DNA of 64,000 nt from Grimontia sedimenti (GTDB lineage: Bacteria > Pseudomonadota > Gammaproteobacteria > Enterobacterales > Vibrionaceae). Where the stretch lies: the NCBI RefSeq assembly GCF_011045095.1, contig NZ_JAALDL010000016.1, positions 51,174-115,173 on the forward strand. Reading direction: 5' to 3'. The notes under the pieces are model-generated. The model worked only from the letters and a program-made list of their open reading frames with translations, was not told the DNA's origin and did no database searches. Positions within the stretch are counted from its first letter, which is position 1, and every line of letters begins with the position of its first letter. Below are positions 26,849-36,546 of this stretch, one piece after another. Position numbers and translations under genes: made by a program.

Positions 26849-27778
26849 TCAGTTTTCCTGAATAGGCTCCACCGGTGCGCTGGTCGACAGCTCGTCCGAT
26901 TCACGCGGTTTACCTTGCATGATGGCAATTTCAACACGGCGGTTTTGAGCACGCCCTTCTGGCGTATCGTTTGGCACACGCGGTGAAGAACCAGCCAAAC
27001 CTTCAACCCGCATTCTCATTGGGTCGAAACCATCGACTTTTTCCATTTCCTGCGCAACTGATACCGCACGCTGTGCAGACAAATCCCAGTTAGAACGGTA
27101 AAGCTCAGAGTCCAGAGGCGAATTGTCAGTATGGCCGGAAACACGAATCACACCAGGGACGTCTTTCACCAAATCGGCTATCTGGCGAACCAAAGGACGA
27201 AATTTCGGCTGCAGGAAAGCTGAACCCGCCGGGAACGCACCGTTTTCACGAATGCGGATAATCAGTTGCTGGCCAAGGTTTTCCACTTCAACCGCACCTT
27301 CCTCCACTTCGCGCTCAAGGGCCTGAACCACCATTTGGGCAGTACTCGACATCTGTTCGGTGTCTTGTTCCTGCTCTTGCATCGAAGCTTCACTTGCCGT
27401 CGAGCCCCCATCCAGTTTTGCAGAATCTCGCTGGGAGCCACCGGCACGATCGGATTCTCCATCCTGGAAATCGAGGGTACGCTGCGTCATATCGATAGTC
27501 TGCTGCATGATGACTTCAATCGGCGTTGGCTCAGGACGACCCGGACGGAACTCCTGCGCAATCACACTGGTACCTTTCGGAATGTCTTTCACTTCCAGAA
27601 GGTTCTGTACACCAAAAGCGAATTTCATAGAGCCTGCGATCTGCTTGAACTTCAACACATCCATTTCCGAGAACGAAAGCAGAAGTACGAAGAAACACAT
27701 CAGCAGCGACATCAAGTCAGCGAAGGTCCCCATCCAAGCGGGTAGCCCGGGGGGGGGACATTTGCATTCATCATCCAT
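26849..27778 (-). CDS. pomB: Sodium-driven flagellar stator protein PomB
   Basis: With PomA forms the Na+ channel that powers the polar flagellum and anchors it to peptidoglycan. The 309 residues have a short cytoplasmic N-terminus, one membrane helix (about 17-40) with the ion-binding Asp21 in FADLMSLLMCFF, a plug/linker region, and an OmpA-type peptidoglycan-binding domain about 170-290 (VSGHTDNSPLDSELY, AQNRRVEIAIM). Codons 8-10 (Pro-Pro-Pro) are written as nine consecutive C, a tract that could slip. pomA ends ten bases upstream. Confidence 0.95.
   Translation of the reverse strand: MDDECKCPPPGLPAWMGTFADLMSLLMCFFVLLLSFSEMDVLKFKQIAGSMKFAFGVQNLLEVKDIPKGTSVIAQEFRPGRPEPTPIEVIMQQTIDMTQRTLDFQDGESDRAGGSQRDSAKLDGGSTASEASMQEQEQDTEQMSSTAQMVVQALEREVEEGAVEVENLGQQLIIRIRENGAFPAGSAFLQPKFRPLVRQIADLVKDVPGVIRVSGHTDNSPLDSELYRSNWDLSAQRAVSVAQEMEKVDGFDPMRMRVEGLAGSSPRVPNDTPEGRAQNRRVEIAIMQGKPRESDELSTSAPVEPIQEN
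27749..27757 (-). repeat. Nine-base C homopolymer in pomB codons 8-10
   Basis: The plus strand reads nine consecutive G (27749-27757), i.e. CCC CCC CCC in pomB, followed by GGG. It is the longest G/C homopolymer I noticed in the window. Gain or loss of one base would shift the frame before the membrane helix and abolish PomB. Confidence 0.85.
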
Positions 27779-27788
27779 ACCCGACTCC

Positions 27789-28550
27789 TTATCCGTCTAC
27801 GTCAACAGTACGTTTCTTCTCGTTGAGGTAGTTTTTCAGGTAGCCGTCAATAACACGCGGGTTCTGACCATCCTGTATTGCCAACAAACCGTCCATGATA
27901 AGACGACGGTTCATTTTCTCCTGGTCTTTACGCAGGCGAAGCTTTGCAGCAATAGGAATCGCTATCATGTTGGCGAGCATAGCGCCGTAGAGTGTTGTTA
28001 AAAGTGCTACCGCCATCGCAGGACCGATCGCCTTTGGGTCATCCATGTTTGAAAGCATGGCTACCAGACCGATCAGCGTACCGATCATCCCCATTGCCGG
28101 GGCAACGTCTGCAAGTGCGCTGTAAAACTGCGCACCACTGTCATGGCGTTCGTCGGTCATGACAATGTCTTTTTGAAGCGTCATTTTCACGACTTCAGCA
28201 TCGTGACCATCCACCAGCATGTCGACGCCTTTCTTCATGAAGGAGTTCGTCACTTCCATTTCTTCAAGTGCCAGGAAGCCACCTTTACGTGCTGCGTCTG
28301 CCATCTCTACAATTTTGGCAATGAGGTCTTCCGGGTCATCGGCTTTAAACATGAAAGCCTTACCCGCGATCTTGAATGCACCGAAGAACTGACCCATGGT
28401 GTAGTTCATCAATACAACAAACAGACTGCCACCGAATACGATTAACGTTGAAGGAACGTCTACGAACATACTGATGGTGCCACCCAGCAACATCGCCATG
28501 ACGATGAAGGCAAAGGCGCCCAAAATACCTATAAGTGTCGCCAGATCCAC
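27789..28550 (-). CDS. pomA: Sodium-driven flagellar stator protein PomA
   Basis: MotA/TolQ-family stator subunit; five PomA surround two PomB and turn the rotor as Na+ flows. The 253 residues show four membrane helices (about 1-22, 30-50, 150-170, 180-205) and a large cytoplasmic loop with the rotor-contact charges. VAPAMGMIGTLIGLV near residue 148 is the conserved helix 3. The start is GTG 28550 with AAGGGGA upstream. The placement beside xseB-ispA-dxs and thiI is typical of vibrios. Confidence 0.95.
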   Translation of the reverse strand: MDLATLIGILGAFAFIVMAMLLGGTISMFVDVPSTLIVFGGSLFVVLMNYTMGQFFGAFKIAGKAFMFKADDPEDLIAKIVEMADAARKGGFLALEEMEVTNSFMKKGVDMLVDGHDAEVVKMTLQKDIVMTDERHDSGAQFYSALADVAPAMGMIGTLIGLVAMLSNMDDPKAIGPAMAVALLTTLYGAMLANMIAIPIAAKLRLRKDQEKMNRRLIMDGLLAIQDGQNPRVIDGYLKNYLNEKKRTVDVDG

Positions 28551-28963
28551 GGAACGATCCCCTTAATTTTTTACTAGCCAGAAAGAGTGGTGACGTTTTC
28601 CCAAGCAACCTGAATCAGCAGGTTATTAAACCGCTTGAGTATGACTGAATTCGCTATCTGCCTTTCCGTTAACGGCAGAAGAAGCGATAGATTTAGCGCG
28701 TACTTTAAATTTTATACCCTTCTCATCTCAAGATGCAGATTTTCATCTCAAGATTAAGCTCAGTGTCCGATTTCGTGAATCAGAATTGGACCCACTATTG
28801 GCTGACAGAATATTGCCGCCGCCCAATAGATAGGCAAAAATCAGGCCTAAATCGTCGCAAACACCAGAAAATCTCCGCAGCAGCGCAGATTTTCACTCAA
28901 GCGTTTGACCCCCAACAGGCACTGGGTTAACTTCTCCGCCATTCTGATAGTTCTGGATTTATC
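28551..28963. other. Intergenic between divergent pomA and xseB
   Basis: About 410 bases with no credible gene. They contain an imperfect direct repeat of the phrase catctcaagat (about 28724-28753) and a hairpin, GAAAATCT (28867-28874) pairing with AGATTTTC (28887-28894) around an inner CGC/GCG. Promoters for both flanking operons must lie here; none is clear enough to mark. Confidence 0.5.
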
Positions 28964-29209
28964 ATGGCTGCTAAGAAACCTGAGAACATGACCTTTGAAG
29001 AAACCCTCAAAGAGTTAGACACGATTGTTAATGGCCTTGAAAGTGGTGACTTGCCGCTGGATGCGGCGCTAAAACAATTTGAACGCGGGATCTCTCTGGC
29101 TCGTCAGGGACAAAAAACGCTCTCTGATGCCGAGCAACGCGTCGAGATCCTGCTCGCGCAAGATGACAACGCCCCTTTGGAAAATTTTGAAGACACGCGC
29201 GATGAGTGA
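28964..29209 (+). CDS. xseB: Exodeoxyribonuclease VII small subunit
   Basis: Small subunit of the single-strand nuclease ExoVII; its partner XseA is encoded at the other end of the window. The 81 residues carry the family core MTFEETLKELDTIVNGLESGDLPLD and FERGISLARQGQKTL. Its stop overlaps the ispA start by eight bases, as in the xseB-ispA-dxs operon of E. coli. Confidence 0.95.
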   Translation: MAAKKPENMTFEETLKELDTIVNGLESGDLPLDAALKQFERGISLARQGQKTLSDAEQRVEILLAQDDNAPLENFEDTRDE

Positions 29210-30101
29210 TACCGCTTTAACGTCCACCCTCATTCATTACCAAAACCGCAGTAATGCGCAGCTCTCCCACTGGCTCGACAGTTTGGGGAATGACGACCAG
29301 CCTCTGATTCAAGCAATGAAGCATGGCGCTTTGCTGGGTGGTAAACGCGTTCGTCCTTACCTGACTTATGTCACTGGTATGCTATTCGGTGCGCCTGAGG
29401 AAGCATTGGACACCCCTGCCGCTGCCGTTGAATGTATTCACGCATATTCCCTCATTCATGACGATTTGCCTGCCATGGATGATGACGCACTGCGCCGCGG
29501 TAAACCGACCTGTCATGTTGCCTTCGATGAAGCCAGCGCGATACTGGCTGGCGATGCCTTGCAGACGCTGGCGTTTACTATTCTGGCAGAAGGTGATCTC
29601 TCCAAGGAAGGTGACGCGTACCGAATTCAGATGGTCAAAGAATTAGCAACGGCATCCGGTGCCGCAGGCATGTGCCTGGGACAAGCACTGGATCTGGCGG
29701 CGGAAGGGAAAAAAGTGGACCTCTCTGTGCTGGAAACCATCCACAGTAACAAGACCGGTGCTCTAATCCGCTGTGCGGTTCGCTTGGGCGCTTTGGCTGC
29801 CGGCGAGAAAGGCGTAACATATCTTTCACAACTGGATACATTTTCCAACGCTATCGGCCTTGCGTTTCAGGTGCAGGATGACATTCTAGACATCATCAGC
29901 GACACCGAAACCCTTGGAAAACCACAAGGTTCCGATCTCGAAGCGGAAAAAAGCACCTACCCGGCTTTGCTGGGATTGGAGGGCGCACAGCAGAAAGCTG
30001 AGCTTCTTTACCAAGAAGCACTACAAGCCCTGCAAGCGATCCCCTACAATACAGAGCAATTGGAACTGTTCGCCCGGTATATCATCGAGCGCAAGAATTA
30101 A
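29202..30101 (+). CDS. ispA: Farnesyl diphosphate synthase
   Basis: Condenses isopentenyl and dimethylallyl/geranyl diphosphates to farnesyl diphosphate, the precursor of undecaprenyl and quinone side chains. The 299 residues contain GALLGGKRVRPYL near residue 42, the first aspartate-rich motif DDLPAMDDD near 87, and the second, QVQDDILDIISD, near 225. ATG 29202 overlaps the end of xseB; earlier in-frame ATGs lie inside xseB and are not conserved. Confidence 0.95.
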   Translation: MSDTALTSTLIHYQNRSNAQLSHWLDSLGNDDQPLIQAMKHGALLGGKRVRPYLTYVTGMLFGAPEEALDTPAAAVECIHAYSLIHDDLPAMDDDALRRGKPTCHVAFDEASAILAGDALQTLAFTILAEGDLSKEGDAYRIQMVKELATASGAAGMCLGQALDLAAEGKKVDLSVLETIHSNKTGALIRCAVRLGALAAGEKGVTYLSQLDTFSNAIGLAFQVQDDILDIISDTETLGKPQGSDLEAEKSTYPALLGLEGAQQKAELLYQEALQALQAIPYNTEQLELFARYIIERKN

Positions 30102-30127
30102 AACAAATAGCGCCATAAAACGAATAT

Positions 30128-31993
30128 ATGACTCTCGATATTTCTAAATACCCAACGCTCGCACTGGCAGACACGCCTGACGAACTCAGAACGCTGCCAC
30201 GCGACGTTCTGCCGAAACTGTGCGACGAGCTAAGAACATATCTGCTCAACTCCGTGAGCCATTCAAGCGGCCACTTTGCATCTGGCCTTGGTGCCATTGA
30301 GCTGACCGTGGCGCTTCACTATGTTTACAACACCCCATTCGATCATCTGATCTGGGATGTTGGCCATCAGGCATACCCTCACAAGATCCTGACCGGTCGC
30401 CGTGAGCGTCTGACGACTATCCGCCAAAAAGACGGGCTTCACCCTTTCCCCTGGCGTGAAGAAAGCGAATATGACGTACTTTCTGTCGGCCACAGCTCCA
30501 CGTCAATCAGTGCAGCGTTAGGGCTTGCGATTGCCGCTGCCAAAGAAGGCCGCGACCGCAAAGTCGTCAGCGTGATTGGAGATGGCGCAATCACCGCAGG
30601 CATGGCTTTTGAAGCCATGAACCATGCAGGTGATGTTCATGCCGATATGCTGGTGATTCTGAATGACAACGAAATGTCGATTTCAGAAAACGTTGGTGCG
30701 CTCAATAACCATCTGGCTCAGCTACTTTCGGGTAATTTCTACACTTCTATCCGTGAAGGTGGAAAGAAAGTGCTGTCCGGTGCACCACCGATTAAAGAAC
30801 TGGTTCGCCGCGCGGAAGAGCATCTGAAAGGCATGGTTGTGCCAGGCACCCTGTTTGAAGAGCTGGGTTTCAACTACATAGGCCCAGTTGACGGTCACGA
30901 TGTGGAAGAGCTGGTCAAAACCATCAAGAACATGCGAAACCTCAAAGGACCGCAGTTCCTGCATGTGATGACTAAAAAAGGCAAAGGTTACGAGCCTGCG
31001 GAGAAAGATCCGATTGGCTATCACGCCGTGCCTAAGTTCAATCCTGCGGAAAATACTCTGCCGAAAGCCAAATCATCCGGCCCAACTTTCTCCAAAATCT
31101 TTGGTGAGTGGTTGTGTGACATGGCGGCAGAGGACGAAAAGCTTCTGGCGATCACCCCTGCCATGCGCGAAGGCTCAGGCATGGTGCGATTCTCCAAAGA
31201 ATTCCCAGACCGCTACTTCGACGTAGCGATTGCTGAGCAGCATGCGGTTACCCTTGGCACTGGCATGGCGATTGGTGGCTACAACCCAGTGGTTGCGATT
31301 TACTCCACCTTCTTGCAACGCGGTTATGACCAACTGATCCACGATGTCGCGATTATGGACTTGCCTGTGATGTTCGCGATTGACCGTGGTGGATTGGTTG
31401 GTGCAGACGGTCAGACTCACCAAGGGGCATTTGATCTCAGCTTCATGCGCTGTATCCCGAACATGGTGATCATGGCGCCGAGTGACGAAAACGAGTGTCG
31501 CCAAATGCTGTACACCGGTCATCTTCATCAGGGCCCAAGTGCTGTTCGTTATCCTCGTGGTACAGGTTGCGGCGCGACCGTTGAAAAAACCATGACCGCA
31601 TTGCCGATCGGTAAAGGTGTAGTTCGCCGTCAGGGCGAGAAAATTGCCATTCTGAACTTTGGCACCATGATGCCTTACGTCCTGCAAGCGGCAGAAAACC
31701 TGAATGCTACCGTTGCAGATATGCGTTTCGTGAAGCCATTGGATGAAGCCCTTATCGACGAACTGGTCGCATCTCATGAGGTGCTGGTCACGGTCGAAGA
31801 GAATGCGATTTCCGGCGGTGCCGGTTCTGGTGTGATTGAATACTTGATGAAGTCCCGCCAAATCAAGCCAGTACTGCAAATCGGCCTACCGGATAAATTC
31901 ATCCACCAAGGCACCCAACAAGAGCTTCATGAGGAGCTCGAGATCGACGGTAAAGGCATTGAAGCCCAAATCCGCCGCTATCTCGGCGAATAA
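30128..31993 (+). CDS. dxs: 1-deoxy-D-xylulose-5-phosphate synthase
   Basis: Thiamine-diphosphate enzyme joining pyruvate and glyceraldehyde 3-phosphate, first step of the non-mevalonate isoprenoid pathway. The 621 residues show [14 protein letters not shown] near residue 78, the ThDP/Mg motif [20 protein letters not shown] near 152, [17 protein letters not shown] near 366 and [15 protein letters not shown] near 420. Length equals the family norm. It follows ispA by 26 bases and ends at a strong terminator. Confidence 0.97.
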   Translation: MTLDISKYPTLALADTPDELRTLPRDVLPKLCDELRTYLLNSVSHSSGHFASGLGAIELTVALHYVYNTPFDHLIWDVGHQAYPHKILTGRRERLTTIRQKDGLHPFPWREESEYDVLSVGHSSTSISAALGLAIAAAKEGRDRKVVSVIGDGAITAGMAFEAMNHAGDVHADMLVILNDNEMSISENVGALNNHLAQLLSGNFYTSIREGGKKVLSGAPPIKELVRRAEEHLKGMVVPGTLFEELGFNYIGPVDGHDVEELVKTIKNMRNLKGPQFLHVMTKKGKGYEPAEKDPIGYHAVPKFNPAENTLPKAKSSGPTFSKIFGEWLCDMAAEDEKLLAITPAMREGSGMVRFSKEFPDRYFDVAIAEQHAVTLGTGMAIGGYNPVVAIYSTFLQRGYDQLIHDVAIMDLPVMFAIDRGGLVGADGQTHQGAFDLSFMRCIPNMVIMAPSDENECRQMLYTGHLHQGPSAVRYPRGTGCGATVEKTMTALPIGKGVVRRQGEKIAILNFGTMMPYVLQAAENLNATVADMRFVKPLDEALIDELVASHEVLVTVEENAISGGAGSGVIEYLMKSRQIKPVLQIGLPDKFIHQGTQQELHEELEIDGKGIEAQIRRYLGE

Positions 31994-32011
31994 TCTCTAA
32001 TCATCTCACCA

Positions 32012-32041
32012 AAAACGGCGCTTGTAGCGCCGTTTTCTTTT
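32012..32041 (+). terminator. Rho-independent terminator of xseB-ispA-dxs
   Basis: AAAACGGCGC-TTGTA-GCGCCGTTTTCTTTT, directly after dxs. Confidence 0.87.
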
Positions 32042-32171
32042 CCCGTTTTCCTACGCTCATAATCAGCAACAAAAACACGCAGCATCTCATATTTAAGACT
32101 ACCCTTATTGGGTTACTTAAAACTTTTATATCAATTGGTTAGTGTCTGACAACTGTCGAGGCGGTAGCAGA

Positions 32172-33140
32172 ATGAAAAGAAGCGCTTTGCTCTTTCTAGG
32201 CCTGTGCCTGACCCTTTTTACCTTTCACAGCTCAGCGAGCGAAAACACACCGCGTATCGCTTACCTTGTATCTGATGCCCGCATTCCATTCTGGGACATC
32301 CTCAAACGCGGCATTGAACATCGCGGACAAGAGCTTGGGTTTGAAGTCGATGTTTACTCGGCAGAAAACAGCAAACAGAAAGAGCTGAAAAATACCATCG
32401 CCGCTCTGAACTCAGGCATCAGTGGATTGATCATTTCTCCCACTAACTCATCCAGTGCAGTCACTATCCTAAAGCTTGCTAAAAAAGCTAACGTACCTGT
32501 TGTTATTGCAGATATCGGGACAGATGAAGGTGATTACATCAGCTACATCGCGTCAGATAATTTCACTGGCGCTTACGATCTGGGGCTCATTATCTCTGAA
32601 GCTTTTTCCTCACGGGGTTGGAATGACGCCACTGTCGGTATTATTTCGATACCCCAAAAGCGTGAAAATGGCCGGGCGCGAACCCAAGGCTTTTTAAGGG
32701 CAATAGAGGAAAAAGGTTACCAATCGGCAGGGTTGAAGCAGCAAGTCGATTTTTCCTATCAGGAAACCTATGATCATGCCACCGCACTCATCAACGCAAA
32801 CCCAGATCTACAAGGGCTTTGGCTACAAGGTTCTGACCGCTACCAGGCAGCACTGGATGCCATCAAAGACACGGGTAAGAAAGGAGATATTCTGCTGCTC
32901 TGCTTTGACGCTGAGCCTGAGTTTCCCGCTCTGTTGGAAAGTGGAACGCTGGTAGGTGCAGGTATGCAACAGCCTTTTCTGATGGGTGAAATGGCCATTT
33001 CAACGATGCATAAACACCTTCAGGGGAAAGCGGTCAAGAAAACCATTTCTCTTCCCGTGCTGGCAGTTTCTGAGAGCAATGTTGATGCGCTTATGCCTCA
33101 AATAAGGCGAAATGTACTGGGGATGGATGACGGGCGATGA
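32172..33140 (+). CDS. Periplasmic sugar-binding-like protein, sensory partner
   Basis: Periplasmic binding protein of the RbsB/LuxP type (Peripla_BP_4 fold). The 322 residues begin with a signal peptide (MKRSALLFLGLCLTLF, cleavage near SSAS). The mature protein has a two-lobe binding fold: IAYLVSDARIPFWDILKRGIEH, GISGLIISPTNSS, and SDNFTGAYDLG. ATG 32172 was chosen because the signal peptide starts there; a GTG at 32142 is in frame but adds ten unlikely residues. No ABC permease or ATPase gene is nearby. Its end overlaps by four bases (ATGA) a membrane c-di-GMP enzyme, so sensing rather than uptake is its likely job. Ligand unknown. Confidence 0.85.
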   Translation: MKRSALLFLGLCLTLFTFHSSASENTPRIAYLVSDARIPFWDILKRGIEHRGQELGFEVDVYSAENSKQKELKNTIAALNSGISGLIISPTNSSSAVTILKLAKKANVPVVIADIGTDEGDYISYIASDNFTGAYDLGLIISEAFSSRGWNDATVGIISIPQKRENGRARTQGFLRAIEEKGYQSAGLKQQVDFSYQETYDHATALINANPDLQGLWLQGSDRYQAALDAIKDTGKKGDILLLCFDAEPEFPALLESGTLVGAGMQQPFLMGEMAISTMHKHLQGKAVKKTISLPVLAVSESNVDALMPQIRRNVLGMDDGR

Positions 33141-36061
33141 TGGACAAACCTTCGCGTAAAGGTTCACTGTTCACCCATCTGGCGATTGCTATCTGCGTCG
33201 CCGTTATTGCCGTTTTTTCTCTATCCTCAGTACTGGTATACCTCGACCAACGGCGGGAGACTGTCTCTTATATGGAGGAAAAGGTGCTCGAAAGCACCGA
33301 ACGCCTCACAGAGACCATTGCTCCATATATGGAGTCTTACGCCCCAAATGAATACAGTAACCTGGTTCATGCTGAAGCCCGACTCCACGACCTCTTTGCC
33401 GTTTTAGTTTACGACCGCTCTATGGCAAATATCACGGGTCAATCCGAGTATGTATCTGGGTTTATACGCAATGAGCAAGGCGATCTAGTAACGTACAACG
33501 ACAGTGCTCCTTTTCACTCTCAACAATTGCAGAGCACGATGTTTTCCCGGACTTCTCCGGTTCTCTCCGAAGAGGGAGAAGTGCTCGGCAACATCGTCAT
33601 TCATATGTCAGATGAGCAGTTAAGAAAGAATCTAACACTACAACTGCGGCAAACTGTTGCCTCATCTATCGTTGCTGCTACGGTTCTCATCAGTCTACTG
33701 CTTTACTTTACGAACCGTTTTTTTGTAAAGCCCTTGGAAGACATCTCTGAAGCAATCAGCACCCGCGACATGAGCGGTATTCCTGTCTCTCATATCCCTG
33801 ATTTCACTAACAAAGAGCTGTCGTCGTTAAGCGCAACCATGAACAACATGATTGCTTTAATCCGACATTCACACGACTCCCTGAGCATGGAACATTCCAG
33901 GCTTCAAAACGTCATTGAAGGCACCCGAACCGGTACCTGGGAATGGGATGTGGTTAGTGGCTTTATCACCTACAACGGCGCATGGGCCGATATTCTTGGC
34001 TGGGATCTGGACGCTTTGAATGGCCCACCGAATCAGGACTGGAAGCATTTTATCCATCCGGAAGATAAGCCGCTTTCAGAACGACAACTCGCCAAACTCT
34101 TTGCCAGAGAAGCCGACTATTACGACTGCGAAATTCGCCTCAGACACTGGTCAGGGCAATGGATTAACGTGCTTGCTCGCGGAAAGATTGTGGAATGGGA
34201 TGAACAAGGGCGACCACTTAAAGTTTTAGGCACACATCAAGATATTACGGCGCACAAAAAAGCAGAAGAAAACCTTCAGTTAGCAGCGAAAGTATTCACT
34301 CACGCAAGGGAAGGCATCATCATTGCTGACAGCCAGACCCGGATTATCGAGGTCAATCAGGCTTTCTGCCGCATCACTGGTTATACGTTGGATGAAGTAA
34401 AGGGCAAAAACCCAAGTGTGTTGCAATCAGGTCGGCAGGACGAGAAGTTCTACAAAAACATGTGGCATTCTCTGGAGAAAAAAGGCCACTGGAGCGGGGA
34501 AATTTGGAACCGACGAAAAGATGGCGAAATGTACCCGGAACTTCTCACCATCAGTGCGGTGACCGATGAACAAGGAAACCCGGCTAACTATGTCGCCGTC
34601 TTTTCTGACATTACCGCTTACAAAGAGCATGAACACAAGCTGGAGAAGATTGCCCATTTTGACCAATTAACCGAACTGCCAAATCGACTACTTCTCGGTG
34701 ATCGCCTGAAACATGCAATGAAGCAAGCAAAGCGCCACAGACAATTTATTGCGGTTATTTTCCTCGATCTTGATGGTTTCAAGCCGGTTAACGATACCTA
34801 TGGCCACGAAGTAGGTGATGTGCTCTTGCAACAGCTAGCCCTTCGTATGAAAAATGCACTCAGGGACAGCGATACTATCGCCAGAATAGGCGGTGATGAG
34901 TTTGTCGCTGTATTAACCGATCTACATTCACCTGAATCTTGTCAGCCACTTCTCCCACGTCTGCTGGCCGCCACATCAGAGCCTATCGATGTGAACGGTC
35001 ATCTGGTTCAGGTTTCCGCAAGTTTTGGTATCACCACCTACCCCCAATCTGAAGAGGTAAACTCTGACAAATTGTTGAGACAAGCTGATTACGCCATGTA
35101 CCAAGCTAAGCTCAAAGGTAAGCGGCGTTACCACTTCTTTGATGCTGAACTGGAGCGTAGCTTGAAGACTCAGCATGAGAAGCTGAGTGAGCTTGGTAAA
35201 GCCCTCGAAAACAACCAGCTCTTTTTACGCTACCAGCCCAAGGTGAACTTGCGTGAAGGTGACATTATTGGTTTAGAAGCACTGATACGCTGGCAACACC
35301 CGCAAAAAGGCGAGCTTAGCCCAGCAGAGTTTATTCCCCTCATTGAAAACCACTCGCTGATTATCGATGTAGGAAATTGGGTGATTGATAAAGCACTTTC
35401 GGAGCTTGTGCGCTGGCAAGAGCAGGGATTAAATACGACCGTTAGTGTTAACCTCGCTCCACATCATCTGTTGCAGCCGGACTTCATCCACAAGCTTCGC
35501 ATACAACTTGCCAGGTACCCTCAAATCAATGCTGAACAGCTGGAATTGGAGATATTGGAAACCAGTGCATTCGAAGATTTTGACGCCGTTTCAGAGGTTA
35601 TTTGCCAATGCCGAGCACTTGGTGTGGCATTTGCGATTGATGACTTTGGAACCGGTTATGCGTCACTCACCTACCTCAAACAACTGCCCGCACAGACACT
35701 AAAGATAGACCGAAGCTTTATTCGCGACATGTTGGTCGACCCTGATGATCTGGCCATTTTAGAAGGGGTCATATCTTTGGCAAATACCTTCAATCGTGAA
35801 GTGCTTGCAGAGGGTGTGGAAACCAAGGAGCAGGCCCAGATGCTTATCTGGCTCGGCTGTGAGCTTGGCCAGGGGTTCGGCATATCGAAACCACTGATGG
35901 GAGAGGAAGTAGTGGAATGGTCAGCATCATGGCAACCTGACCCAAGCTGGAGTGAAGCACCTAAGCTGGATGATAAGCTCAGGCCCCTCATGGAATCTGT
36001 GGCCCAAAACCGCTCTCGGATAGAGCGGCTTCGTGGCTATTTAAATCATAGTGATAGCTAA
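33137..36061 (+). CDS. Membrane PAS-GGDEF-EAL c-di-GMP receptor enzyme
   Basis: Predicted bifunctional diguanylate cyclase/phosphodiesterase. The 974 residues run: membrane helix about 13-35, periplasmic domain about 36-172, helix about 175-200, HAMP-like linker, PAS about 260-375, PAS about 385-500, GGDEF about 515-680, EAL about 690-945. GGDEF is intact near 584 (RIGGDEFVAV) with an RxxD inhibitory site five residues before it. EAL is intact near 712 (LEALIRW) with the metal/catalytic residues in VSVNLAP, ETSAF, IDDFGTGYASL, LKIDRSF and EGVET. Both activities are possible. Four-base overlap with the upstream binding-protein gene suggests that protein gates this enzyme, as NspS/MbaA and LuxP/LuxQ do in vibrios. 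Its stop overlaps that of convergent pgpA. Confidence 0.92.
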   Translation: MMDKPSRKGSLFTHLAIAICVAVIAVFSLSSVLVYLDQRRETVSYMEEKVLESTERLTETIAPYMESYAPNEYSNLVHAEARLHDLFAVLVYDRSMANITGQSEYVSGFIRNEQGDLVTYNDSAPFHSQQLQSTMFSRTSPVLSEEGEVLGNIVIHMSDEQLRKNLTLQLRQTVASSIVAATVLISLLLYFTNRFFVKPLEDISEAISTRDMSGIPVSHIPDFTNKELSSLSATMNNMIALIRHSHDSLSMEHSRLQNVIEGTRTGTWEWDVVSGFITYNGAWADILGWDLDALNGPPNQDWKHFIHPEDKPLSERQLAKLFAREADYYDCEIRLRHWSGQWINVLARGKIVEWDEQGRPLKVLGTHQDITAHKKAEENLQLAAKVFTHAREGIIIADSQTRIIEVNQAFCRITGYTLDEVKGKNPSVLQSGRQDEKFYKNMWHSLEKKGHWSGEIWNRRKDGEMYPELLTISAVTDEQGNPANYVAVFSDITAYKEHEHKLEKIAHFDQLTELPNRLLLGDRLKHAMKQAKRHRQFIAVIFLDLDGFKPVNDTYGHEVGDVLLQQLALRMKNALRDSDTIARIGGDEFVAVLTDLHSPESCQPLLPRLLAATSEPIDVNGHLVQVSASFGITTYPQSEEVNSDKLLRQADYAMYQAKLKGKRRYHFFDAELERSLKTQHEKLSELGKALENNQLFLRYQPKVNLREGDIIGLEALIRWQHPQKGELSPAEFIPLIENHSLIIDVGNWVIDKALSELVRWQEQGLNTTVSVNLAPHHLLQPDFIHKLRIQLARYPQINAEQLELEILETSAFEDFDAVSEVICQCRALGVAFAIDDFGTGYASLTYLKQLPAQTLKIDRSFIRDMLVDPDDLAILEGVISLANTFNREVLAEGVETKEQAQMLIWLGCELGQGFGISKPLMGEEVVEWSASWQPDPSWSEAPKLDDKLRPLMESVAQNRSRIERLRGYLNHSDS

Positions 36062-36543
36062 CTTAACAGGTAAGTGTAACCAGCCCAAAGTGTCACCATC
36101 GACATCAAGCCCGCCACAATATCATCAAGCATAATGCCAAAGCCGCCATGGACCTGTTTATCCAGCCAACTGATAGGCCAAGGTTTGACCATGTCAAAAA
36201 ACCGGAAAATGATAAATCCGGCCAAAACAACCTGCCAGTCGGTCACGGGGACGAGGAACATAGTGATCCAAAAACCGACAAATTCGTCCCAGACAATGCT
36301 GCCATGATCATGCACGCCCATGTCACCTGACGTTCGGCCACAAAGGTAAACACCGATGAATGAACCCAACACAATGGCGACAGCCAGCACGATCGGAGAA
36401 AAGCTGACTAATAGATAATAAAAAGGTACCGCTGCCAGCGTTCCCATAGTGCCGGGCACAATGGGTGAAAGACCGGAGCCAAAACCTGTCGCCAGCAAAT
36501 GAACAGGATTGGAAAGACGAATTTTACTAATTGGATTATCCAT
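36058..36543 (-). CDS. pgpA: Phosphatidylglycerophosphatase A
   Basis: Inner-membrane enzyme removing phosphate from phosphatidylglycerophosphate to give phosphatidylglycerol. The 161 residues contain the PgpA signature LLATGFGSGLSPIVPGTMGTL near residue 15, VWDEFVGFWI near 85 and FFDMVKPWPISWLD near 115, plus about four membrane segments. The gene follows thiL after three bases, as in the thiL-pgpA pair of E. coli. Confidence 0.95.
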   Translation of the reverse strand: MDNPISKIRLSNPVHLLATGFGSGLSPIVPGTMGTLAAVPFYYLLVSFSPIVLAVAIVLGSFIGVYLCGRTSGDMGVHDHGSIVWDEFVGFWITMFLVPVTDWQVVLAGFIIFRFFDMVKPWPISWLDKQVHGGFGIMLDDIVAGLMSMVTLWAGYTYLLS

Positions 36544-36546
36544 ACA

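Noticed and set aside
31175-31879. 234-codon open frame antisense to dxs
   Set aside because: Shadow of the conserved dxs sequence, with no domain and no ribosome site.
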